From NCBI RefSeq assembly GCF_035920365.1, contig NZ_CP109150.1, forward strand, positions 6,076,001-6,140,000: a stretch of DNA of 64,000 nt, read 5' to 3'. The notes beneath the pieces were generated by a model that was not told the DNA's origin, searched no databases, and saw only the letters and a list, made by a program, of their open reading frames with translations. Positions within the stretch are counted from its first letter, which is position 1, and each line of letters begins with the position of its first letter. A program made the translations under genes and the position numbers. Shown piece after piece: positions 6,562-16,591 of this stretch. The stretch comes from Micromonospora sp. NBC_01740 (GTDB lineage: Bacteria; Actinomycetota; Actinomycetes; Mycobacteriales; Micromonosporaceae).

Positions 6562-8712
6562 TCAGCCCACCCGGGCCGCGGCGGCGGTGACGCCCGTGAC
6601 GCCGCTGCCCGACTTCGTGACGTGGTAGGTGACGGTCGTGCCGCTCCAGAAGTGGAACGTCAGGGTCACCCGGGCGCCGTCGTTGACCTCCGCGAAGAAG
6701 GCCTCGGTCAGCGTGATGCGGTTGCCGGCGTAGTCGGGGGCGAAGGCCACGTCGAACTCCTTGAACGGCGTCCAGTTGTGCGGGCCGGCGTTGCTGCCGT
6801 CGGCGTACTTCGCCTCCATGGTGGCGAGCTGGTCACCCCGGAACTGGGTCGGCACGGCGAACGAGGTGGTGCTCCCGGTCGCGTTCGACAGCACCGGCGG
6901 GTCGTACGTGATCACGTTGATCCGCCACGGGACCCCGGCGGAGAACCGCGCGTGCAGGGTGGCGTTCACGCCGTACGCCCGGCTGCCGACCAGCCTGGTC
7001 AGCGCGCTCGCGGTGAGCGTGAGCTGGCTGCCCGACACGGTGTAGTCGGTGCCCTGCGCCAGGGCGGTGCTGCCCTGGTACAGCCCCTGGAAGGTGGTGC
7101 CGTTCAGGTTCAGCGCGAGCGTTTTGGCAGTGATCGAGCCGGTACGCGGCACGTACACCTGGTCGGCGTAGGCCGTGCCGGAGCGGGTGGTCCAGCTCGA
7201 CTTGATCTGCGCGAACAGCTCCGCGTCCTTCCACTGGAACGTGAGCCGGTTGAAGTGCTGCCCGTTGTCCCAGAGCTGGGTGGTGATCTTCCTGGTCTTC
7301 GCGTACCAGCCGAGGAACTCGAAGAACTTCAGCTTCTCGCCCTGCTGGATGGTGCCGGTGTGCCGGTCGAAGCCGAGCAGGCCGTACTCGCCGATCACCA
7401 CCGGGATGCCCTTGGCGACGAAGGCGTTGTGCACCCGGTCGAAGGCGTCGGTCAGGTCCTTCTGGGTGGTGGCGTCGAACCGGGTGCCCCCGGCGACGTT
7501 CACGCTGAACGGCCAGTAGCCGTAGAAGTGCACGGTGGCGATCAGGTTGCGGTCGCCCAGCTGGGTGAAGGTGCTGGTCAGCTCGTCGATGCGGGCCTGG
7601 TCCGACGAGGTGTGCAGGGTGGGCAGGACGAGCATCCGGGTGGCGTTGTTGCCGCCGGAGGCCCGCACGATCCGGTGGAAGGACGTGTTCAGCTCGTGCA
7701 GCAGCTGGGCGTTCTGGGGGTCGCCGGAGCTGTTGGCGAACTGCGGCTCGTTGACGCTCTCGAAGTGCAGCTTCGGCGAGGCGTCCCGGAACGCGGCCGC
7801 GATCTGGGTCCACAGCGCGTTGTAGCGGTTGAGGACGGTGGTCCGGTCGGTCGGCATCGCGTTGATCCACTGCCACGAGTCGTGGTGGATGTTGATCATT
7901 ACGTAGAAGCCGTCATCCAGGGCCCAGCCGACGACCTCCTTGATCCGGTTGAGCCACGCCGCGTCGATCGTGTACGCCGGCGCGGCCCCGTGGTGGTTGC
8001 TCCAGGTGACCGGGATCCGGATGCTGTTGAAGCCCTGCGCCCGGACGGCGTCCAGCTGCGCCTGGGTGACCCGCGGGTTGCCCCAGGCCGTCTCGTCGCT
8101 GCCGACCGCGTCGAAGGTGTTGCCGAGGTTCCAGCCGGGCTGCATCGCGGCCACGTAGGCCATCGGGTCACCGGTCGGCGGCGGGGTGGTGGGTGGCGGG
8201 GTGGTGGGTGGCGGGGTCGTCGGCGGGGCGGTGGTCGGCGGGGCGGAGGTGGGGCCGACGCCGCCGGTGCAGGTGACGCCGTTGAGGGCGAACGACGTGG
8301 GGGCGGTGTTCGCGCCCGACCAGGAGCCGTTGAAGCCGAAGGACACCGTGGCGTTGGTGCCGATGGCGGCGTTGTAGCCGACGTCGGTGGCGGTGACGTT
8401 GGCGCCGGCGGCGGTGACGTTGGCGCCGGCGGCGGTGACGTTGGCGTTCCACGCCGAGGTCACCTGCTGCCCGGAGGGGAACGTCCAGGTCAACCGCCAA
8501 CCGTTGATCGGGTCACCGAGGTTGGTCACGGCCACGTTCGCGGTGAAGCCGCCGGGCCACTGGTTGGCCGAGTACGCCACCCGGCAGCCGGCCGCCGCGT
8601 GCGCGCTCACCGCGAACGTCAGGCCGAGGCTCACCAACAGCAGGGTGAGGGCGCCGGTGAACAGGCTCAGCCGCCATCGGGTTCTTCTCGTCGTGCCTCG
8701 CATCTCGGCCAT
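6562..8712 (-). CDS. Secreted multidomain cellulase: CBM2, Pro/Thr linker, GH5, C-terminal beta-sandwich
   Basis: This 716-residue secreted glycoside hydrolase begins with a signal peptide (Arg-rich start, hydrophobic core about residues 13-33, ending SAHAAAG). It is followed by a cellulose-binding CBM2 (about 35-140, GCRVAYSANQW to GVTCTG), a PPTT repeat linker (about 145-170) and a GH5 catalytic domain (about 173-490). The general acid is the Glu in FESVNEPQF and the nucleophile the Glu in VIGEYG. The C-terminal 200 residues look like the X2/CBM46-type modules of endoglucanases. ATG 8712 has GAGGAG five bases upstream; a longer frame upstream lacks a signal-like start. It likely cleaves beta-1,4-glucan outside the cell. 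An AT-rich palindrome lies 88 bases upstream of the start. Confidence 0.9.
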   Translation of the reverse strand: MAEMRGTTRRTRWRLSLFTGALTLLLVSLGLTFAVSAHAAAGCRVAYSANQWPGGFTANVAVTNLGDPINGWRLTWTFPSGQQVTSAWNANVTAAGANVTAAGANVTATDVGYNAAIGTNATVSFGFNGSWSGANTAPTSFALNGVTCTGGVGPTSAPPTTAPPTTPPPTTPPPTTPPPTGDPMAYVAAMQPGWNLGNTFDAVGSDETAWGNPRVTQAQLDAVRAQGFNSIRIPVTWSNHHGAAPAYTIDAAWLNRIKEVVGWALDDGFYVMINIHHDSWQWINAMPTDRTTVLNRYNALWTQIAAAFRDASPKLHFESVNEPQFANSSGDPQNAQLLHELNTSFHRIVRASGGNNATRMLVLPTLHTSSDQARIDELTSTFTQLGDRNLIATVHFYGYWPFSVNVAGGTRFDATTQKDLTDAFDRVHNAFVAKGIPVVIGEYGLLGFDRHTGTIQQGEKLKFFEFLGWYAKTRKITTQLWDNGQHFNRLTFQWKDAELFAQIKSSWTTRSGTAYADQVYVPRTGSITAKTLALNLNGTTFQGLYQGSTALAQGTDYTVSGSQLTLTASALTRLVGSRAYGVNATLHARFSAGVPWRINVITYDPPVLSNATGSTTSFAVPTQFRGDQLATMEAKYADGSNAGPHNWTPFKEFDVAFAPDYAGNRITLTEAFFAEVNDGARVTLTFHFWSGTTVTYHVTKSGSGVTGVTAAAARVG

Positions 8713-8799
8713 GACGCTCCTCGCCTGGGGTGCCGCTGGGACGGGCTCGCGGCAGGCGCCACCACGAACGCGGCCGCACCCGATCGCGAACCGCAGATT

Positions 8800-8818
8800 A
8801 AGTTTGGATTCCAAACTT
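8800..8818 (-). promoter_or_regulatory. AT-rich 19-base palindrome upstream of the cellulase gene, probable operator
   Basis: AAGTTTGGATTCCAAACTT is a perfect 9-bp inverted repeat around one central base. It is strikingly AT-rich against the surrounding background. It lies 88 bases before the cellulase start codon, where a sugar-responsive repressor could block the promoter. It differs from the known CebR box of Streptomyces, so the regulator is unknown. Confidence 0.65.
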
Positions 8819-8891
8819 TGTCAATCGGCGTACCTCTATCTGGGCAAGGAGGCGCGGGACGGCCGGAGGTCCGACCGCCCCGCGCCGCGCC

Positions 8892-9398
8892 TCACTGGTT
8901 GCGGCGGTACACCTCGATGTACGCCGCGGAGCGGTACTGCTGCTTCACGTCCTCGGCCAACACACCGATCCACAGCGGGCCGGTGCCGGTCTTCGAGCTG
9001 ACCCTGGTGTGCGCCGGGTCCAGGGCGCCGGTGGGCAGGAACGCCGGCTGCTCCACCACCGCGGAGTGGTACGCGTCCGTGCCCCCCAGCCACCAGACCA
9101 GCACGTCCCTGGCCGCGACGTTGCGCGCGTTGTCGATCCGCCCGAGTGTCTGGTACTCGTCGGCCAGCACCTGCGGCAGGAAGTCGCCCCAGACGGTGTA
9201 CCTGTGCGTCCCGAAGGTGCCCAGCGAGTAGCCGTGGCAGAAGAACCTCTGGTCACCGGTGACGGTGGGCGCCGCCCGCCACGCCTCCACGCGGGTGCCG
9301 AGATCGGTGCGTACGGAGAGGTTCATCCCGCTGACGTTGTTCGCCAGCGCGGGCTGGAGGAGGATCTGGTCGCCACTGGTCAGGTCGAACGGCTGCAT
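8892..9398 (-). CDS. Hypothetical protein, 168 residues
   Basis: I do not recognise this protein. ATG 9398 has GAGGAG six bases upstream, which favours it over earlier starts in the frame. It has no signal peptide or membrane segment. The middle is aromatic- and His-rich (FFCHGYSLGTFGTHRYTVWGDFLP near residues 55-78, then DVLVWWLGG). It ends with WIGVLAEDVKQQYRSAAYIEVYRR, a mixed beta pattern suggesting a small globular cytoplasmic fold. It is upstream of the cellulase gene on the same strand but is separated from it by 179 bases containing the operator-like palindrome, so the two are probably separate units. Confidence 0.65.
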   Translation of the reverse strand: MQPFDLTSGDQILLQPALANNVSGMNLSVRTDLGTRVEAWRAAPTVTGDQRFFCHGYSLGTFGTHRYTVWGDFLPQVLADEYQTLGRIDNARNVAARDVLVWWLGGTDAYHSAVVEQPAFLPTGALDPAHTRVSSKTGTGPLWIGVLAEDVKQQYRSAAYIEVYRRNQ

Positions 9399-9569
9399 GG
9401 GACTCCTCGGCACATGTGCGACGGATGTGAGCAGGGTTCGACCCTCGACCATCCGGTCACGCACGGCAAGCATGAGGTCACCAACCCGACCGGGGACGGG
9501 ACGATCCGCGCGTGCCGGTCGGCGATGTCCCGGACGATCCGGCGGGCCGTGGCCGGCCGTCGACGGCGG

Positions 9570-9992
9570 TCAGGCGACCGGCGACGTCCGTACGCCGGTG
9601 AGGTGTTTGGTGACGCGTAGCAGCACCTGGTCCGATGGCCCGGCGACGAAGGCGGCCGTGTCGGCCAGCGCGGTGATCAGGGGCAGTCCGCGACCGCCGA
9701 CGGTGAGCGGGGCGGGCAGTGCGGCGTCGAGCCCGGCGCCGTCGGGGATGCTGCCGCGGTTGCCGACCTCGAGCAGGCAGACGTCGTCGTCGATCACGAT
9801 GGTGATGTCGACGCTGCTGTCGGCGTCCGCGTGCAGCACCGCGTTGGTGCACGCCTCGGTGATCAGCACGGCGAGGTGACCACGGGAGTCCTCGGCGGTG
9901 TCGGTGAGGCTCAGCAGGGTGGCGAGTACGTGCCGGGCGCGGGTCACCGAGGACGGTCGACGCGGGAGTGAGAACGTCGTGGTTACGCGCAT
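9570..9992 (-). CDS. RsbW/SpoIIAB-like anti-sigma factor kinase (HATPase_c)
   Basis: This 140-residue protein has the GHKL ATP-binding boxes: N-box ITEACTNAVLHAD near residues 44-56, G1 box VGNRGSIPDGAG near 76-87, and GGRGLPLITALAD near 97-109. Proteins of this class bind and hold a sigma factor and phosphorylate an antagonist STAS protein. GGGGAGGAGG precedes ATG 9992. It is divergent from the STAS gene at 10195, and a PP2C phosphatase follows, so all three parts of a partner-switching module are present. No sigma factor gene lies in the window. Confidence 0.85.
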   Translation of the reverse strand: MRVTTTFSLPRRPSSVTRARHVLATLLSLTDTAEDSRGHLAVLITEACTNAVLHADADSSVDITIVIDDDVCLLEVGNRGSIPDGAGLDAALPAPLTVGGRGLPLITALADTAAFVAGPSDQVLLRVTKHLTGVRTSPVA

Positions 9993-10194
9993 CGCGCCGT
10001 TCCTCCTCCCCGCTGGGTGACCGCGCCGGACTACTGTGCCACAACTCGGGGCGGGACGCTTCCGCGGTGATCAGCACTACCCGGAGTTGCCGCGGTCAAA
10101 CGGCCGGGCGTGTCGGCGCGACGCACGCCGGCCGGCGGCGGTCCGCACCCGGCAGCATAGGGTGAGCGGGGATCATCGGCGTGGGGAGGCTGTC

Positions 10195-10560
10195 ATGGCA
10201 CTGCTGTTGTCGGTCCGGCCGGGCCGTGGTTGCACCGTGCTCGAGGTGCGCGGCGAGCTGGACCTGGCGACGTCCCCGCAGTTGCGTGAGGGTCTGCAAC
10301 GGTTGGTCGACGCCGGTGACCGCCAGGTGGTGGTGGACCTGGCCGAGGTGGGGTTCATGGACTCCAGCGGGCTGGGCGCGCTGGTGGTGATGTTCAAGGC
10401 GTTGCGTGACGCCGGCGGTCGGCTCTGCCTCGCCGCGGTGCAGCCCGCCGTGCGGAGCGTCCTGACGGTCACGTCGGTGGACCGCGTGATCGACATCTAC
10501 GACAGCGTGCAGGCGGCCGAGGCCGATCTGCCGTCCGGGCACGACGCGACGGGCCGGTAG
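10195..10560 (+). CDS. STAS-domain anti-sigma factor antagonist (RsbV/SpoIIAA-like)
   Basis: This 121-residue protein is a single STAS domain. It has the hallmark ELDLATSPQL near residues 19-28 and the phosphorylatable serine in GFMDSSGLGALV near residue 58. In its unphosphorylated form it would sequester the RsbW-like kinase and free a sigma factor. ATG 10195 follows GGGGAGG by five bases. It stands between the divergent kinase gene and the convergent PP2C phosphatase gene, whose stop codon directly abuts this one. Confidence 0.9.
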   Translation: MALLLSVRPGRGCTVLEVRGELDLATSPQLREGLQRLVDAGDRQVVVDLAEVGFMDSSGLGALVVMFKALRDAGGRLCLAAVQPAVRSVLTVTSVDRVIDIYDSVQAAEADLPSGHDATGR

Positions 10561-11820
10561 TCAGTCGGGCAGCGCGCCGCTGGCACGTGCCTGGTCGGCG
10601 CCGGCGCTGGTGCTCCGGTCCTCGCTGTGCCCGCCGTGCCAGTCGAGGATGAACAGCGTGGCATCGTCGGCCAGAGTCGGCCCGCTGACCTCGAGCACGG
10701 CATCCGCCAACGCCCGGGCGGCCTCGCGCGGATGCAGCCCGGCGATCGACCGCAAGTGGGCCGGAAGGTCCAGGCTGGCGGCGTTGCGCTCCCGCATCCC
10801 GTCGGTGATCACCACCAGACGGTCGCCCGGTCGCAGCGTGACCTCGCCTGCGCCGTAACTGGCTTCGGCGAACATGCCGAGGGGGAAGTTGGCCGGTAGC
10901 GACAGCGCCCGGGTGTCCCCGTCGCGCACCAGCAGCGGCGGCACGTGCCCGGCGTTGAGCAGCGCGCACACCCCCGCGCGCAGGTCCAGACGGCCGAGGA
11001 CCGCCGTGACGTAACTGCCGGGCACGCTGGCGTGAGCGGCCACGTCGGCGTTCGCAGCGTCGGCCTGCTCCACCAGGCCAGCCCCGCGGCGGCGGCTGTT
11101 GCGCAGGCTGCCCACGCCCAGCGTGGCCGTCAGCGCACTGGCCACCCCGTGGCCCATCGCGTCGGTGACGCTGAAGTGCAGCACGTCGCGGGCGAGGCTG
11201 TAGTCGAAGGTGTCCCCGCCGATGCTGGCGGCGGGTTCGAGCCAGCCGGACAGGGTGAACGCGCTGGCCTCACACGTGAACGAGGCGGGCAGCAGGCGGC
11301 GCTGGATCTCCCCGGAGAGAGTGAACGGGGTCGTCCGTTGCCCCCACTCGAACAGGTCGGTGTACCGCCGGTTGGCGATCACCACGAACGCCAACACGTG
11401 CGCCGTGCGGGCGATCTCCTCCAGTGTTCGCGCATCGGGCTCGTCCGGCAGGACCATCTCGAGCAGGCCCATCGCCTCGCCGCGCTCGGTCACGGGCGCC
11501 AACACCGTCCACCCGTCCGGCTGCGCGAGAACCTGCACCGCCTGGGTGCGCAGCGCCTGCTCGGCGGGGCCACCGTCGAACGGCATCACCGTGGCGGCCT
11601 CGTCGCCGTCCCGGCGTCCCGCACCGGCGCCGTCGAGCGGCACGTGGGCCAACCGGACCAGCGCCCGGCCGCTGAGGTCCGCGATGAGGAACGCGATCGT
11701 ACGTGCCCCCAGCGCCGCGCCGAGCCCTCGCGTGACCGCCTCCACCGCCTCGACCGGCGAGGCGTTCTCCGCAGCATCCAACAACATCTGAACCACGATC
11801 CGCCCTCGACTGCTCTCCAC
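10561..11820 (-). CDS. PP2C-family (SpoIIE-type) serine phosphatase with N-terminal GAF-like sensor
   Basis: In this 419-residue protein, residues about 10-165 form a GAF-like sensory region and 185-395 the PP2C/SpoIIE domain. Metal-binding motifs are GGDTFDYSLARD near 206, TDAMGHGVASALTA near 222, VITDGMRERN near 340 and ADDATLFILDW near 385. It would dephosphorylate the STAS antagonist encoded next door, turning an environmental cue into sigma factor release. Its stop codon abuts that of the STAS gene with no spacing, so the two convergent genes share no room for a terminator. Confidence 0.88.
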   Translation of the reverse strand: MESSRGRIVVQMLLDAAENASPVEAVEAVTRGLGAALGARTIAFLIADLSGRALVRLAHVPLDGAGAGRRDGDEAATVMPFDGGPAEQALRTQAVQVLAQPDGWTVLAPVTERGEAMGLLEMVLPDEPDARTLEEIARTAHVLAFVVIANRRYTDLFEWGQRTTPFTLSGEIQRRLLPASFTCEASAFTLSGWLEPAASIGGDTFDYSLARDVLHFSVTDAMGHGVASALTATLGVGSLRNSRRRGAGLVEQADAANADVAAHASVPGSYVTAVLGRLDLRAGVCALLNAGHVPPLLVRDGDTRALSLPANFPLGMFAEASYGAGEVTLRPGDRLVVITDGMRERNAASLDLPAHLRSIAGLHPREAARALADAVLEVSGPTLADDATLFILDWHGGHSEDRSTSAGADQARASGALPD

Positions 11821-11882
11821 TGTCGGAGCCTACCGACCCGGCCGGTGAGCACCGAGTACGGCGATCCTCCCCCGCGACGACC

Positions 11883-12350
11883 TCAGTCAGCCGCTTCCAC
11901 GTACGACGCCAGGTTGGCCAGCGAGGAGGCGATCCCGGCCTCGTGGTCCGCCTGGTCGATACCGTGTGGTACGTCCGTGGCGGTGACGGTCACCTCGGTC
12001 CCCGCGCCGGTGGCCGCGAGGTGCCAGGTCATCGTCATGGTGCCCGCGTACGCCGGGTCGTCGGCCTCGAACACCGCCCGCTGCACCACGCGCTCGGGTG
12101 GCACCAGGGCGGCGAACCCGACGTCGACGACATCCGTCGCATCCGACGTCTTGCCGGGGCTGTCGGCGGCGTCGAGGTAGGTCAGGACCATCCGGAACCC
12201 GCCTCCGGGCCGGGGATCCCACCGCTCGATCCGCCCGCGCATGCCGTCGGGCGGCAGCCACGCCTCGAGCGCCTCCCGGTCGAGCAGGGCGCCGTAGACG
12301 GTCGCCGGTGGTGCCGCGATCACCCGGCTGGCGCGGTCGGTCCGTCCCAT
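11883..12350 (-). CDS. SRPBCC-fold protein (AHSA1/START-like)
   Basis: This 155-residue protein shows the typical SRPBCC pattern. It starts with SRVIAAPPATVYGALLDREALEAWLPP, has a central WDPRPGGGFRMVLTY strand pair, and ends with a long C-terminal helix (GIDQADHEAGIASSLANLASYVEAA). Members bind hydrophobic ligands or act as polyketide cyclases or hsp90 activator homologues; the specific role cannot be told. It stands 62 bases upstream of the phosphatase gene on the same strand and may be cotranscribed with it. Confidence 0.8.
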   Translation of the reverse strand: MGRTDRASRVIAAPPATVYGALLDREALEAWLPPDGMRGRIERWDPRPGGGFRMVLTYLDAADSPGKTSDATDVVDVGFAALVPPERVVQRAVFEADDPAYAGTMTMTWHLAATGAGTEVTVTATDVPHGIDQADHEAGIASSLANLASYVEAAD

Positions 12351-12405
12351 GACCCGATCCTAGGACCAGGCTCGCGCCGTGCCCATCCGCGTCGACCGCC
12401 CTGGG

Positions 12406-13611
12406 TCAGCTCAGCCTGGAACCGGTCAGCGTCGGGTTGCGGGCGCCGAGGAAGAAGATGCCGGGGTAGCCGCGCGTCTCGAAGCCGTTGCTCGGGTTGC
12501 GGCGCAGGGTCGAGTTCTCGATCCGCATGGTGCCGGTGCGGTCGTTGCTGACGAAGAAGACGGCCCCGCCACCCTCGTTCGCCTCGTTGCCCTCGATGAT
12601 GGTGCCGGCGATCCGGACGGTGAACTCGTTGCCGTCGCAGTAGATCGCCCCGCCGCTGCCGCCGCCCGGTGTGCCGGGCCTGGCCGGGTTGGCCCCGGTG
12701 CCGACCGCCCGGTTGCCGCGCAGGACGCTGTTCAGCACCGCCCAGGTGACGCCGATGCTGCTCAGGGCGCCGCCGTTGGCGCAGACGCCGCCGTCGAACG
12801 TGCTGCCGACCACGTACACGGGCTTGTTCTCGTGCTGGCTGAGTACCCGGATGGCCGCGCCGCCCAGGTCGGGGCCGGTCCGGTCGCAGCGGTTGCGGAC
12901 GAAGCGCGAGTTGACCACCTTGAACCGGCCGCCCCGGACGAAGATCGCCCCACCGCCGCCGCCCTCGGTGCGCTCGCCGATGGAGTTGCCGTCGGCGAAG
13001 GTCAGGTTCTGCACGGTGAGCTGGGGGTGGTCCTGGTTCTGGCAGTGCGAGGTGGTCCAGCCCTGCGCGCTGTCGCAGGTGTTCATGTAGAGGATCCGCC
13101 GCTGCCCCTGGCCGCTGAGGGTGACCTTGCCGCCGCCGTCCAGCACCACCCTGGGACCGTTGGCGTTGCGGACCTTGGCGGTGGCCGTCATCTTGATCGT
13201 CACCGGTTGCGGCCCGCAGTCGAACGTGATGACGCCGCCGGCCGCGACCGCCTTCACCACCGCGGCCGAGGTGCAACTGGCGGCGGTGCCACTGCCGATC
13301 GTCCGGGTCGGCCTCGACGTGTCGACGGCGCGCGCCTCCGCCGGCACGGCCGCGCCGCCGTCCGGGTTGCCGGCCTTCAGGGTCCCCGCCTTCGTCGCGC
13401 GCCCCGGGCTGGCGCTCGCGGAAGGTCCGCCGAGTCCGGAACGGGCCGTCGGGGCGGCCCCGGGGCTGCTCGCCTCGGCCCCACCGGCCGGCGTCGCCGC
13501 GGCCGGCGGGGCCGGCGGCGGGTCGCCGTCGGCGGCGGAGTTGCCGCAGGCGGGCAGGCCCGCCCCGGCGACGGACAGGACGAGTAGGGCGGCAAGCGAC
13601 TTCACACGCAC
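12406..13611 (-). CDS. Putative lipoprotein with right-handed beta-helix repeats
   Basis: This 401-residue exported protein has a signal peptide with a lipobox (LPACG, Cys near residue 22), then a Pro/Ala/Gly-rich linker to about residue 90. A repetitive region follows with beta-helix rungs, for example VVLDGGGKVTLSG, LTVQNLTFADGNSI, FKVVNSRFVRNRC, IAGTIIEGNEANEGGGAVFFV and MRIENSTLRRNPSNGF. Such folds occur in pectate-lyase-like and polymorphic outer proteins. No catalytic motif is recognisable, so a carbohydrate-binding or surface role is possible. Six or so cysteines in the repeat region could form disulfides outside the cell. Confidence 0.75.
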   Translation of the reverse strand: MRVKSLAALLVLSVAGAGLPACGNSAADGDPPPAPPAAATPAGGAEASSPGAAPTARSGLGGPSASASPGRATKAGTLKAGNPDGGAAVPAEARAVDTSRPTRTIGSGTAASCTSAAVVKAVAAGGVITFDCGPQPVTIKMTATAKVRNANGPRVVLDGGGKVTLSGQGQRRILYMNTCDSAQGWTTSHCQNQDHPQLTVQNLTFADGNSIGERTEGGGGGAIFVRGGRFKVVNSRFVRNRCDRTGPDLGGAAIRVLSQHENKPVYVVGSTFDGGVCANGGALSSIGVTWAVLNSVLRGNRAVGTGANPARPGTPGGGSGGAIYCDGNEFTVRIAGTIIEGNEANEGGGAVFFVSNDRTGTMRIENSTLRRNPSNGFETRGYPGIFFLGARNPTLTGSRLS

Positions 13612-13698
13612 CCCGTGATGCTAGGGGCCGCCCGGCCTCCGCCGTCGACGGGACAGGGACCAGCGGTGTCGCCCGCCCGGTCACCGGACCCGACGGCG

Positions 13699-13741
13699 GA
13701 CGAGCCCCGGTCGATCCACCAGCGATCGACCGGGGCTCGTC
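13699..13741 (-). terminator. Terminator hairpin downstream of katG
   Basis: A 17-bp perfect stem (13699-13715 with 13725-13741) and a 9-base loop lie 13 bases beyond the katG stop codon on the minus strand. It should end the furA-katG transcript before the beta-helix gene. Confidence 0.75.
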
Positions 13742-13754
13742 GTCCGGAGCCGGG

Positions 13755-16483
<2,729 letters not shown>

Positions 16484-16490
16484 GTGTCGA

Positions 16491-16535
16491 ACATAGTCCA
16501 GTATTTTGGAACGGATCAAGTTTTTCTGAGGTTCA
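16491..16535 (-). promoter_or_regulatory. AT-rich promoter/operator region of furA-katG
   Basis: About 45 bases including GTATTTTGGA and AAGTTTTTCTGA are unusually AT-rich for this genome and directly precede the furA start. In actinomycetes FurA binds an AT-rich box at this place and the transcript can be nearly leaderless. The exact box is not defined here. Confidence 0.5.
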
Positions 16536-16591
16536 ACCCGCGCACCTCCGACCGACGCGGTCCCGGCCGCCCGGCGGGCGGTCGGGGCCGT

